DNA from: Pachypanchax playfairii
Lineage: Eukaryota > Chordata > Actinopteri > Cyprinodontiformes > Aplocheilidae
Length of the DNA: 64,000 bases
NCBI GenBank assembly: GCA_006937955.1
Contig: SSNP01000005.1
Location: 7,819,530 to 7,883,529, forward strand
Direction of reading: 5' to 3'
Shown: positions 11,248-23,100 of the stretch, one piece after another
Numbering within the stretch: the stretch's first letter is position 1
How the letters are laid out: every line of letters begins with the position of its first letter
Notes under the pieces: model-generated
Databases searched by the model: none
The model's input: only the letters and a program-made list of their open reading frames with translations
What the model was told of the DNA's origin: nothing
Program-made: the position numbers and the translations under genes

Positions 11248-11332
11248 CCCCCGCCTCTCACTGGTTTACTCTAAGGATAGACACCAGCCTACTCAGGACC
11301 CTGAAGGTTATTGGGTAGAAAATTAGTGAAAA
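11248..11332 (-). repeat. Teleost CCATCC-type repeat fragment
   Basis: Reads CCCCGCCTCTCACTGG ... GACACCAGCCTACTC ... GACCCTGAAGG ... GGGTAGAAAAT, the reverse complement of the 5' block order of the interspersed repeat also seen at 3795 and 19800. Confidence 0.55.
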
Positions 11333-11716
11333 CTGACATGCTTTTTATTAGTACTTTGATTTTTATTATCACACAAAAACTTCAATTAACTGACCATTTG
11401 TCATTAAGATTACATAGTGGCTGTATTCATTTTAAGAAGACACACAACATTTGGGGGACATTAACTCTGTAAACAGTAACGGTTTACTTTTTGTTTTCTT
11501 TTTCTTAGTACAGAATCATATATGGCATTTCTTTTTAAAGCTGCCTGGTTGTTTGTTGTTCCTTTTAGTCAACTAACTCATTCTTATTAATGTCATAATG
11601 GTTAATCTTGCACATCAGTTACAACAAGAAAGCATAATGTTCAAAACTATTATCCCAACTGGTTTTGCACTATACTGTCAGTGCTCAACTTCTGAAGTTA
11701 ATTATCTCTTAAAGAT
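11333..11716. other. Non-coding, no feature recognised
   Basis: No supported gene or repeat. Confidence 0.4.
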
Positions 11717-11717
11717 G

Positions 11718-11793
<76 letters not shown>
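11717..11793 (+). repeat. (ATCA)n microsatellite
   Basis: About 19 uninterrupted tetranucleotide units, 77 bp. It is directly joined to the interspersed repeat that follows, a pattern typical of a microsatellite grown at a repeat end. Confidence 0.97.
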
Positions 11794-12190
11794 CCTTATT
11801 AATGTCCGCAACAGCTGAAACAAAACGGTGAACACATACAGTATATTGTAAAAAAAAATCACAAAATCCACACACAAGAAAGAGCCACAATTCAATGAGA
11901 ACATAACAAAATAAAGTCAGAAAACTGATACAATTGATGATGATTAAATAAAATCAAGTAAAAGTTAAAAGCCAACAAGTAAAAATGGGTCTTTTAGGTT
12001 TTAAAATGGACAGTGACACAATTTTCTCCACATCTACTTTTTTGTTACAGAAATTAGAGCAATTTATGGCAAAAAAACGGTTGATTGAATTCAAGAAGTG
12101 ATAAACATACTGGACATATTTATATGCATATGGACAAACATCATATAAAGCTGTCAGAGGGTAGCATCAGCCAAACAAAACAAGTTTCAA
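11794..12190 (+). repeat. Degenerate teleost interspersed repeat
   Basis: After the microsatellite the order CCTTATTAATGTCC ... AAAAATGGGTCTTTTAGGTT ... ACAGAAATTAGAGCAATTTATGGC resembles a common teleost repeat in which a TTTAT-rich head leads into a 'gggtcttta...' block. The same family is recognisable at 55890-56470. The superfamily is not assigned. Confidence 0.45.
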
Positions 12191-12304
12191 AGGAAATTCC
12201 TGAACAGCTTGTGGGTAATAAAACAGATAAAACATTGGCACATGCAAAGTTTCTGTCTTGTTGATTTCAGTATTTGCATTGTGAACGTTTTCATAAACGT
12301 CCTC

Positions 12305-12545
12305 TATACTTTCTTGTTCCTGTTGAAGGTTGCAGGGGATTGGTAACTATCTCATGCCATCACTAAGCAAGAGGCCAGGTACACCTGGGACATGTCCATC
12401 AATCACAGGGGCCACAGAGAACCTAAAAGCCACCTATTCACAAGGCAAATTAAAATTGCCAGTTATTCTAATATGTATGTTTTTAGTTTGGAGGAAACTG
12501 GAGCATTCTGAGAAAATCCACTCATGTAATCTTTACATTTACTGT
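12305..12545 (+). repeat. Teleost CCATCC-type interspersed repeat
   Basis: Block order TTGTTCCTGTTGAAGGTTGC ... GTACACCTGGGACATGTCC ... CAGGGGCCACAGAGA ... GTTTTTAGTTTGGAGGAAAC ... GAAAATCCACTCATG matches the middle and 3' half of the repeat. Confidence 0.7.
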
Positions 12546-12601
12546 CACCTTAAAAAAAACAACATTTCTGAAGGAAGTTTTACTTACTTTCATGTGACTT
12601 T

Positions 12602-13144
12602 TGCCCCTTTTCCACCGACAAATTGGCACAGCGCGCTTGAGAGCGGTACAGTATAGCGCGGATGAACTCGCTTGAGGTGGTGGAAACATAAAGCGACGTC
12701 ACAGCGCATGAAACAACAACAACAATGGCGGCTATACGTGTGTTTTTGTACTTTGCACTCTGTCTGTGGTTCATCTTGGTTGGTTTGATTTTTGGTTCTT
12801 TTGGAGGAAGTCGCCATTGTCCAAAGTCAATTGTATTTTAAAATAAAATATTTGTATGGTTGCTGGGAGTTTTTTTTAAAGCCTTTTGTGGGAGCGCTTC
12901 TATATCACACCACGTGGACACCACACACAGCTGGGCCAATCAGGGGCTACCACTACGTAGGTAGTCGTGTCACTGGTAGCAGTTTACTGGACCAATCAGT
13001 AGACAGGTGGGCGTGTGGGCCCTCTTTGGGCCGCTTCTGAAAAAAGAGACCGGGTTGGCGCGTAATGACGCGGTTAAGACCCGAGAAAGGGTCCGCAGGG
13101 TGCTAAAACCGAGCCGCACCGTGTTCTGTCGGTGGAAAAGCGGC
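12602..13144. mobile_element. GC-rich MITE (543 bp)
   Basis: The left end TGCCCCTTTTCCACCGACA and right end (reverse complement) TGCCGCTTTTCCACCGACA are inverted repeats of 19 bp with one mismatch. The interior is far richer in G+C and CpG than its surroundings and has no coding potential that I believe. The ends are flanked by T-rich sequence and no clear target duplication is visible, so the superfamily (hAT or PIF/Harbinger) is undecided. It contains TGGCGGC, CCAATCA and other promoter-like words. Confidence 0.7.
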
Positions 13145-13684
13145 ATTTGTTTCCTCCCAGACTTGTTGTGTGCTTGTCAATTTATCAACCAGTCAAGCTG
13201 GACACAAATTTTAAGACATAATGTGCAAACAGTGCCAGATTCACCAAGCTCAACAAAATTCACCAGAATTATGGATGTAACAATCATTGCATAATTATTT
13301 ACCAGTCATTGCTTGATCCGGGATCAAAACTGTACAAGTAGATAGTGATTCCAAAAACGTATGCAAGATAGGAACATATTTTCAGGTAAACGTTTTTTGT
13401 CTTTGAATGTTTCCTGCTCTTGCATGGTATATTTGTTTGCTTAGAATGCAATAGTATGTTTTCCAGAGTACAATTACTAAAGTACAGCATCTTATCCCAG
13501 ATGTGTTAGACCACTCGCTTACTATTTCAATACAAACATTAGGATTCAGATTGGTCTACTATCAAATGCAAAAGGACATTTCTCCAGATGGGACCTAGAA
13601 ATCAATGTGGGTTGGTTTAAAACATTTGATTAAGAATCTTGTAATTGTCACCCTGCAAGCAACCTTCTAAAAAAACAATCTAGA
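13145..13684. other. Non-coding, no feature recognised
   Basis: No supported gene or repeat. Confidence 0.4.
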
Positions 13685-13920
13685 AAGCATTCAGAAATTG
13701 CAGATCGGTCAGGCAGCTCATTTCCCCCATAATATGATCTACAACCAAAAATACCAGGATCCAAATGGTAATCCAGATCACTCGTCTCATCAGTAAATCT
13801 TGACACCATTCCCAGCCTATCCTCAAAATGTCTTCATCCATCCAGCCAGATAGACAATCAGAAGTAAACAAATAAACTAATAAGCCTACCACCAAAAACT
13901 TAATCACCTGAGCAAGGGTT
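13685..13920 (-). repeat. ACCTCC-type MITE copy (degenerate)
   Basis: On the minus strand the order AAAATTTC-like, GACCTTCC-like, GTGATCTGGATTACCATTTG, GATCCTGGTATTTTTGG and GAATGCTTTCT corresponds to a common element whose head is the ACCTCC(A/G)CCAAGGAGGT hairpin seen at 19462. Here the hairpin is decayed. An open frame across it on the minus strand is hydrophobic by composition and is not credible as a gene. Confidence 0.5.
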
Positions 13921-14599
13921 AAAAAAATGATCTTGATCTTTGTTTCAAGATCCATAACACGATTTTATGCAGCAAAAACATGTCAGTAACGTTATCACTT
14001 TGACAACTCTCCATAACTGTTTAGCCACATTGAATATTACTGCTCTATTTATGCTTTTGTACCACCTTAAAGCCATGATGTTTCTCCTACAGGTATGGTC
14101 TCCTGGTCCCAGTCCTGACAAAGACCTGCCAAACCAGAACTCTGTCTGATCCCCCAGGCTGACAAGCAGATTCATCTTCACCTGCAGAGTAACTTTATTC
14201 AGTTTGTCTTTACCCGCCCTCTATCAAGGAGAACTGAAAATAGATATGCTCAAGTATTCACGGAATCCTAAATGATCATGACTTTCAGAATTATGTCCTC
14301 AGAATAATTCATTATCTTCATAATTATACAACTGCTTTGTCTAAAATGTAAAATAACATAAAACACTGAACTACAGATGTAAAAAGAAACTTAAATGATA
14401 AATTGGACCCTATTTTGTTTTTTTCTTACTGCAAAGGGGCCATATCAGTGCAATAACTGTAATAATTTAATTCTGTACAGTATATTTGGAGGGCAAACAC
14501 TTAGGTCCTGAATGTTCATGCACAACCACAGAGCCAATAAGCAGTGTCAGGTTTGCAGCACTAACAGGATTAAGCACCAAGACTTTATGTCTTTTACAG
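13921..14599. other. Non-coding, no feature recognised
   Basis: No supported gene. A pyrimidine-rich TTTCTCCTACAG at 14082-14093 resembles a splice acceptor, and the next 54 bp are open to a TGA at 14147-14149. Confidence 0.35.
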
Positions 14600-14707
14600 C
14601 CGTTGCCAGCCACAGGCCTGGAAATAATGGGATCAGGTTTGAAGCAGTTCATCATGGAGGAAACCACCTCTTCCACATTAACTCAGTGTGAAGCTTCCCA
14701 ATCACAT
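14600..14707 (+). other. Weak candidate exon (108 bp)
   Basis: Bounded by ATGTCTTTTACAG on the left and CAT|GTAAGTAC on the right, both good splice-site matches. The 108 bp between them are open as 36 whole codons (PLPATGLEIMGSGLKQFI...). I do not recognise the protein. There are no partner exons that I can link to it, and such pairs also arise by chance in 64 kb, so confidence is low. Confidence 0.2.
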
Positions 14708-14999
14708 GTAAGTACATAGGGACACAACAAGAAAATGTAAACAAGAAATTAAATACATTGACAAATGTACCATATGTCAAAATATCTAGTGCACTATAAT
14801 TAATATAATGCATGGTTAGTCAATTTTTGAAAATACTAATAGTAAAACAAACATATGATTGCATTTTGCACCATTGATGACAAAAGTGTCTCCAGTTTAA
14901 AATATATTTTTTGACAAGAATAGGTTTGTTTTTTGTTTTTTTGTTCTCAAAGAGCTTGTTATAAACTGTGTCTGTCATTATATATATATTAGTATTATA
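14708..14999. other. Non-coding, no feature recognised
   Basis: No supported gene or repeat. Confidence 0.35.
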
Positions 15000-15450
15000 A
15001 TTCATGTTGAAAGCGAGGTGAAAGAACCAAATGCCAAACAATAGAACTGGAATTATGACAGAAATAAATGTAAATTTATTTGTGATAAACTGTACAAGGC
15101 AACAGAAGTAAATTAACATGAACTTGGCATGAACATGACAGACTAGAATGAAAATAAATTGAAGATGATGAACTGGCAATAAAGTTGAGAAACACAACGA
15201 GGGAAGTCACTACAAGGAGCTGCAGGTGCATTGATTAGAAAACTAAATCCAGGTATTGACAGAAAAAGGAAGAAACTAACCAAAACCTAGGTGGGCTGTA
15301 TGCCAACAAACGAAAACAGAAAGCAGGGAACAGAACTAAGAGAAAATAACAACTCAAAGCTGCAAAACATGAATGCAGAAAAGATCGCTCTCTCAAATCA
15401 AGCTACAGAAACCACAAACCATGAAGCAAAAGCAAAAGCAAAGCTTAGAA
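15000..15450 (-). repeat. Decayed LTR-like repeat
   Basis: The plus strand shows the A-rich block order ATTATGACAGAAATAAATG ... TTTATTTGTGATAAACTG ... ACATGACAGACTAGAATG ... AAACCTAGG ... AAAACAGAAAGCAGGGAACA. This resembles the reverse complement of a TGTCA-ended teleost LTR-like repeat of which 58601-59014 is a better preserved copy. No clean ends are visible. Confidence 0.45.
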
Positions 15451-17654
15451 GGGCTGATGTATTACATTTTTGCAGAGTCTACAGAAAAGAGATTTGGGAT
15501 GAAAGTCCTGCCAACTCACCTGCACATGATGACGATAGTTTTCAAGCCTAAAACACAGTAACTACAACTAAAAGCAAACATTATCAGAATTTGTAATTTG
15601 TTTTGTCAGGAAATGTCTAATTTATACATGGAGGGGGTGAGACTTAAAATGCCATGTTTACCAATTCTGGTATTTTTAGTTATTTTGCTGCTTTAACACA
15701 CTCTTCAAATGTTTGGGCTATCTAGAGGGAGGAATTCAATCGATTAAATCAGGTGTGATATAACACGGAAACATCTGTATCATCAGCATCAACATCAGCC
15801 CCCGAGGACCAGAACCAGTGACCACTCAGTCTCTGTATTCATGTTCATGTGTTCAGTTGACTCTGTATCAGTTCTGTTGTTTAAACAGCAAGCTGAAAGA
15901 TGTTTACATCCTTCATATGACTTTGACACAGGTAAAGATTATTTTCATAACTTAAGGACAACGATGGCATTTGGATGGATTTGTTTTGTTTAATAAAAAC
16001 AGTTTTATTAGAAATACAACATTGATTTCAACCTTGAAGAAAACTAACATTTCTTACAGAATGAAGTAGCAGAAATACTGTAGAAATTATTGACACATAT
16101 AAAGATTACTTTCCTCTAAAGGTGCACATTGTGGCAAATGTTTTTATGGAAATTTGCCAAGGCCATAAGTAAAAGAAACCTAACTCGTAGTATAGAAGTA
16201 TTAATATGTCATTGGAAAATAGATAAAACCTTAAAAACTCTAATGCAAATCTTCAGAAAATATCCATCAAAATGTGTCTTTGGAAATTTTCCTCAGTAAT
16301 TCCGGTTTTACAGTTTAATAAAGGTTTGAAGTAGTTTAAAGCTGCTATATGATGTCCTTTCTTTCTATTTTAATGTCATCTTCAGTAACTTTCTTTGAAA
16401 TAAATGTTTCTAAAGTTAAACTCTCCAACAATAAACATCTTAATCATCACCTTGCTGTCAGTTGGAGCTTATTCTAAAATTCCTCAGGTTAGCGCACACA
16501 TAAAACTGTAATTTGAAAATAAATAGGACTCCGAGAAATTAACGTTGATCTTAATATGGAATTGGAAAAGAAAAAAGCGCATTTCAAGTCGGCGGGTAGA
16601 AAAAAAATCTGATCTAAAACCATAATGTAGATAAATAACAAACAGAATGAAAGGGTTTATCTCACACATGGGTCAGCGCCATGGTCTTTCTTTGGCAAGT
16701 AATTACTATGTGGAAGCTCAGTACCATTCTATGGCAGGTGGCTCCATTATCAGTTGGTTATAAACTAATCACCATTTTAAGTACACTTAGAATAAAATAT
16801 TGCACACAAAATTAAAATGAGAAAATTAGTGTTTTCTTGGTAGGCCGTGTGAGATGAAACTAGTGCTGTAAAACTAATAAAGGATTGAATAAATGACAAA
16901 GTCTCTTTTATTTCTCTTTTATTATATCAATTTTATTTTATTTTTTTGTCTTACTCCAGGCCAATGATAATTTTCACTCTTTGGATAAACTTGGAAAACT
17001 AATATCAGAGAGACTACATTACTGATTACCCACTAGAAATAGTAATGATGTTCCTGGTTGAGAAAGTTCCGGCTTCATCTAATACAAAATAAAAAGGACC
17101 CAGGGCACCCTGAATACCCTCTTTAACAATAGGAATCAATGCATGACAGCTCACTCATGCGCTCATGATGATTTCATCACATCACATCAATTGATGTTAA
17201 TTTTGCAAAAGAAAGAAAAGAAAAGGCTATTTTAGTCCAGGATTGAGGAGTATACCGTTCATGATGCTGTATATCTGTTCATGCTAAAATTGCTTGAAAT
17301 TGAAAGAAAATCCAAAAAAATATTTATTTTCAAATAAAAATTAGGCATATTTTGTTGGCTGCTTGGTGATATGAGTTTATTGTACTATGACCACAAGGTT
17401 AGTAAATTCAGTTGTCAAATTTTAATTTGATGAGCCAACAACAGAATTGAAACTTTTTAACATGGTAAAAGGTTTTGGTAAACGGTCAGGTTATCCATAA
17501 ACAGCATGCATAAGTGATTCGACAAGGAGCAGAAAGATGTGGTCAAAGGCAGTCCAGACAGGTACAGAAACAGCATGTAGAAGTGTAAGAGCGTTCAATA
17601 CACTGGCAACACCTAAAAGCCACAAAGGTTTTCCCACAAAACAAAAAATCAGAT
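15451..17654. other. Non-coding, mostly unique sequence
   Basis: No supported gene. A CACAG|GTAAAG donor-like site at about 15932 follows a GC-richer 150 bp and might belong to a non-coding transcript; unsupported otherwise. Confidence 0.35.
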
Positions 17655-17775
17655 CATTTAGCAACTCTAAATCAACCCTACAGGTGTGTGTTTGTGAATA
17701 GTTGTTTCTCCTTATGTGGCCCTATTATTTACTTGTGATCTGATCTGTCTTGGCCGTAAGCCCATCCCCCCTCAA
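17655..17775 (-). repeat. Teleost CCATCC-type repeat fragment
   Basis: AACTCTAAATCAACCCTACA then GTGTGTGTTTGTGAATAGTT and GTTTCTCCTTATGTGGCCCT match the reverse-complement order of the repeat's central blocks. Confidence 0.6.
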
Positions 17776-19461
17776 GAAGTCCAGTTGCCTTTATGAGAAC
17801 TTTAAGATTGCAATGTTCTGGACTGAGAATCTACACAACCCTATTGGTTTAATCTAGTTTTTTTCAACAAATATGTATTTTCTGTTACCATTTTGGCAGT
17901 AACTACAGTTGTTATGTAGCACTCTCCAAGATGGCAACAGCTCATGTCTTGCTACTGCTATTATCAAAGTTTATGCTTGGGTACTTTGGCTATTCCAGTG
18001 TTGCCATTTCACTGGGTATGACTTTTTTCAGATTCTAGTAACTTCAAAAGTATCATGAGTATTTCATAATTGTATAAACTATTTATACATTTGACAAATA
18101 CTTAGAATGTTTCCTTAAGATGGGCAGACAGAACCCACTATAATGTGAAGAAAGGAGAGCAGAAAGCCCCACCATCTGTTGGCTTTTTAGATGTAATAAA
18201 GCAAACTCAGCTGGATACCAGAGAACCAACAGGCAGTGCAAGTCAAAAGCAATTCGTTATGAGAGGAAGTGACTGTGTAATGATGTTTCTTGTCCTGGTT
18301 CCAAGCACCATTTTGGCAGCTGATATGAATAGGATGTCAGGGTAATATTAAGGGTGCTTTGGTGCTTCTGCACAAAACAGTAGTGGTCTGTTATGTGTGT
18401 TATGTGCAACAAAATTGTCATTCAGTTTTTCTATCATTACTGTAATCATCAAGTCATAGAGGGGTAAAATACTGAAAACAAACAACAACTGAGGTTGTTT
18501 TTGTCTCTGTTGTATCATGGAAATGTGCACATCTGTGCAACAATTGTGGGTTTTTTTGGGGGCTATGACAACACTGAGTATTATTGCACAACAGTTCTGC
18601 AGATTTAAATGCACAGCTACAGATGTGAAGTCGTTCAATAAGAGATTTAATATAAAATCTGTTCCAGCAGAGACCTGAACTTGAGGGACAGGCTTTTGTA
18701 AGCCCCTGAGCTATACCTGACAATACAACTGTTTTACATACACAGAGATCACATCTCGTATTTGAGTAAATTGTTACCACAAAATTCACATGTGGTGAAA
18801 AAGTATTGTGCAATAAATAATTTTCTCAAATGTGGAATTTGGCTAAGAAAAATAATGTGCTGTTGCTTTAAAAGCTTCTGCTTTCATTTTAGGAGCACTA
18901 CTGTAGACCATATGGTGCACATCCAGCTTACTGAGCGCTAACTGAGCAGAAGCAGGCGTGGAGACAACAGTAGGTCAAGAGGCAAAGCGAGCCAAGAGAG
19001 GCTCATTGAGTATAATCGTGGAAACCTGTGCCAAACTTTCCTTGAGTCTAGGTTGTAGGTAACTGAATCTTCAAGAAAAAAAGTTATCTGAGTATGTGTT
19101 GAAAATCCATTCCATCTGAAGTAAAAAAAAAAAAAAGATAAGACAACCAAAACAGAAGAAATCCTGTCTTGTAAAATGAACTTTAAGATATGCATCAACC
19201 ACATACAGTTTCAAAGAGAACTGAGTATACTTGGGTTAAGCAAAAAAAAAAAAAAAAAATCCCCATAAATAAATAAACGAAGCATAAATTGATTAAGCAG
19301 AATCAAGAGAGATTATGGTTTTATATAATTGGTACATACATATTATATTTTAAATCTGACTAACTGGTGTTTCCAGATGAAAATGTGTCCCTTTTAAATG
19401 GAGTACATCAGACTCTTACCATCTTACTATAATCTAGGCATATGTAGAACATGTTATTATT
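17776..19461. other. Non-coding, no feature recognised
   Basis: No supported gene. Poly-A tracts near 19121-19135 and 19242-19259 are present. Confidence 0.35.
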
Positions 19462-19640
19462 ACCTCCACCAAGGAGGTAGTTTTCATCAGGGTTTGTTTG
19501 TTTGTCTGTCTGTTAGCAGGATAATTCAAAAATTTATGGATTGATTTTGATGAAATTTTCAGGGAAGGTCAGAAATGGCCCAAGGAACAATCAATTAGAT
19601 TTGGGGTGTGATCTGGATTGTCGTCTGGATCTGCTTCTCG
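19462..19640 (+). repeat. ACCTCC-type MITE copy
   Basis: Begins with the foldback ACCTCCACCAAGGAGGT, then the GTTTGTTTGTTTGTCTGTCT tract, TTAGCAGGATAATTCAAAAA, GATTTTGATGAAATTTTCAG and GGTGTGATCTGGATTGTCG. This block order is a widely distributed element in fishes and invertebrates. The second copy in the window is at 13685. Confidence 0.75.
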
Positions 19641-19799
19641 AGTTATTTAAATGAGACTTTTTATGTTTTCCAAGTACAAGAGCAACAATGGCCAAACATG
19701 CATGTCGGTTAAAAAAGTCATCCTCTTGAAAGAAAATATACTGAGCCACATGTGTGAATGTGTTCTGTTTTTAGCACTGCTTACAGTTTTGATGTTCTG

Positions 19800-20125
19800 A
19801 GAAGGTCAGTCAGTCATTCCCTTTACCTGCTTGTTCCTGTGCAGGGTTGTGGGGAGCTGGTGTCTTTCTCCAGTGAAAGGCGGGGTTATACCCTAGACAG
19901 GTTGCCAGTCCATCATAGGACCACGTAGAGACAACCACACAAACACTAACAACTTGGTTCAATTTAGAGTTGCCAGTTCACCTAACATACTTATTTTTGG
20001 TCTGTATAGGAGGAAGCCGGACTCCCCAGCGAAAACGAATGCATGCACGGGTAGAACACAAAAACTCTACACAAAAATATCCTGACCTGGTTTCAAACAT
20101 AGGACCATCTTGCTGTGATGCAACA
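19800..20125 (+). repeat. Near full-length teleost CCATCC-type repeat
   Basis: The best copy in the window. It contains in order TGCTTGTTCCTGTGCAGGGT, AGGCGGGGTTATACCCTAGA, CAGGTTGCCAGTCCATCA, ACCACGTAGAGACAACCA, TTAGAGTTGCCAGTTCACCT, GGAGGAAGCCGGACTCC, AACGAATGCATGCACGGG, CCTGGTTTCAAACATAGG and CTTGCTGTGATGCAACAG. Small open frames on either strand are incidental. Confidence 0.8.
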
Positions 20126-23100
20126 GCTACCAAGTCCTCTATGTTGAGCCATGTGTTGAAAGAATATTTCAAAGAACATTTTAAATCATTGTCCCAGGAA
20201 AGCAAACAGTGATCAAGACATATCTTTGACAGAGCTACAATTTCTAGTGTGAAATGAATGTAACTGGACAATATTCGATTAAACGTGATCCTCCAATCCT
20301 GTAATTTACATGGCTTCTAAAGTTTTTTTCAGTAGGTGTAAATGCACAATGTCCATGCACCAGCTCATGGTACTACTACCTCGTGTGATAAGCATATAGT
20401 TTCCGGTGTGTGTTCAGGTTGGATAAAACCTCTGTCATGTTCACAGGAGGAGCAGGTTTACAAGGTTACATTGTAATGAGTATCTTTGCCTGGCCAATCT
20501 CTCATCTGATATGTTCCTGTTGCTGCTGTTAGAGGCCCAACCATTCTATCATTGTGTATACAGGACTAGCCAGGTCCATCATTAATACTGTTCTTATCAT
20601 TGTGTCTGCTGTGATTTCCATCCAAGGCTTTGTTATCAGCGAGACCCATATCAAACCGTGTCTGTCTTGTTGGGACATACAGCACAAGATTTGCTACGAG
20701 GCACACTGTCTGTTAGTTGTTGCCTCCTGGGCAACAGAAGACGCCACAACCTTGACATTAATGATTCAATGAGCACAGTAATTGAGTGCCTTTCTCATTT
20801 CCTGGCAGCTACAATAGAAAGCTGGTGGTGGGGTGACACAAGAGATACAGAAGGAGGAGGATAAGGGGTGGCAGAGAAAGGCTTATGAAGAAAAAAAAAC
20901 AAAACACTGAAGGTAGCAAGAGATAGGATTGAGTGGTAAGCATAAGACATGGAGGGAAGGAAATAAGGAAGGCAAGTAAATGTGGGGTAAGATGAGGAGA
21001 GGATCAGAGGCAAAGGACAGCAAAGAGAGAGATTGCTTTGGCTCATCATCCCAGTGGGCCTGGCTCTGCTCTGAGGCTGACAGTCCTGAGCGCTTCTGTC
21101 CTTCAGCCTTCCCATGTGCCTGTAGCATTACTTCCTGCTAGACATAGAGGGCCTTCAGCTCAACCATTTTTACAGAAAAAATATTAGAAGATTTCTTTAA
21201 TCCTTGAGTTTGCCTAAGCTTTGATAATTCCTAAATTCCTCATCTGTCCAACCTACTGTACCATACTCACCTGCAACATTTAAAAAGTAATTTCTACAGA
21301 TCAAGTTCACATACTATAAAAAAAACAATTAGATGGCACTCAGAGGTCACAGACCTCCACAAAGCTTATTTATCCCCATAATGTGATCTTGCAATAATAT
21401 AGAATCATTTAAAAATCCTTTAAAATCTAGCCTGGGATTATTCCCAAAACTTGAAAACTTTGAAGATTAATTTTTCCAAAGAAAAATGTGTGTCCTAATG
21501 TATGTTAATATTATCTCACTATCTGTTTTAATGTTACTCATTTATTTTTGCCCATTTAGGTTATTACATTGGGTAGTCATGTAATATTTATGCAGTTGTG
21601 TATTATCTTTGTTTTCTCATGAAAACTGTCTTTTTGGTTCAATTAGACGATTCCATGTAGCCTTATTACTTACCTTCGTGCACCACTGCCTCACCAGTTG
21701 TTGACAAAGACGTTATTAAATAATATATTTTTTGCCATGACTTTTGAACTAATCGTATGTTGCAATCATACACACAAACAAACAATGGATTATGAGTTTT
21801 CTATGGGACCCAAGTTCAAGGTCAGAAACTGAAACGGTATGTGTGTGTGTGTCTGTATCAGTAATTAAACCGTTTTTGTGGCCATATAGTCTTTTAGATA
21901 TTTTTTGTTTGTCTGTTGTAGATACAAAGGCAGCTTGCATGTGTATATATATATATGTATTATTATTTTTTTTGTTGTTGTTGTTTTGTTTGTTTGTTTT
22001 GTTTGCTAAAACCTTCGGTTTCCATCCCGCATCTCAATCTTAAAATTCAAGGTGAAGATCATCATCCTGTTGCAGCAACTATTATCTTTGTAAAGCTTTC
22101 TAAAGCCAAACTAATAAGCCTTCGAAAACCTTACATATCAAAGAGCATGCATTGCAGATGCAGTGAAGGTGTGAAACTGAGAACACAGCAGATTTATTTT
22201 TTCTTTCCAAAGTGTCATAAAAAATGTGAGATCCCTACAAAAAATGATGAGTTTAGAATGCTAACAAGGACATGCAAGAAATAAAAAAGAATACATTATT
22301 ATGTGTTTCAAAGATACATGTACATATGCATGAACATACTCCTAACTCAGGTGCTTCTCCCTAGTTTTCTAACTTTAGAGGCCATCAAAGACTGCAGACA
22401 GAGGAGGAAGTGTATGAGAGAAGAACTGCAGACCTAGCTAATGGCAAGCTGTGTGATCCTGAAAGGTGCAATTACACTTGTGGGGGAGCATCTCACCACC
22501 TTGGACCTTAAACGGTTTCCTGCAAGTCTCTGTCCATGTTATGAACCAAGGTTTGGGAAAGGTTTTAGTGGAAATAACATTCTTCCATCATTACTGTATG
22601 AGCGTAAAAAGTATTCTGGGCAATGGTACATTTTATGACACTTTCTTATCAAAATTGCCTTGGGACAGCCATTCCTTAAAAAGTGATTAAAAAAGTGAAA
22701 AGAGACGTTTTTATATTTTAGCCATCAATATGTGTATTCATACTCTTGCCTGTAAACCATAGCAGCCAATGTTGTTGCCAGCTTAGTACCTGCAAGAATG
22801 ACGACTCTGGAGATGTTAGGAAGACCTCTCTTTCCTTTACACTTCTAACTTTCCTGTAGTTTGTAATTTTTTCCTAAGAGAGTAATTTACATTTGTTTTA
22901 ACAAGTTTTTTTTTTTTCTTACCAAGACTGATTATACAAAATATACTGAAAATTACACTAAATGTTAAAGTAGGTCATGGACATAAAAGTTTTTGAATTT
23001 ACTCTTTAATCACAGAGTAATAACAAGCTGTGCAATTGAAAGTATTATTAAACACATTGGCTTCATTTATTTTTAAAGTCAGATGAATTTTTTTATTTCC

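Noticed and set aside
11717..11793. Tetranucleotide array as a CRISPR-like or satellite array
   Set aside because: Simple uninterrupted (ATCA)n with no spacers; an ordinary microsatellite.
13680..13955. 91-codon hydrophobic minus-strand frame as a membrane protein
   Set aside because: It overlaps a degenerate ACCTCC-type MITE, and the hydrophobicity comes from its T-rich composition.
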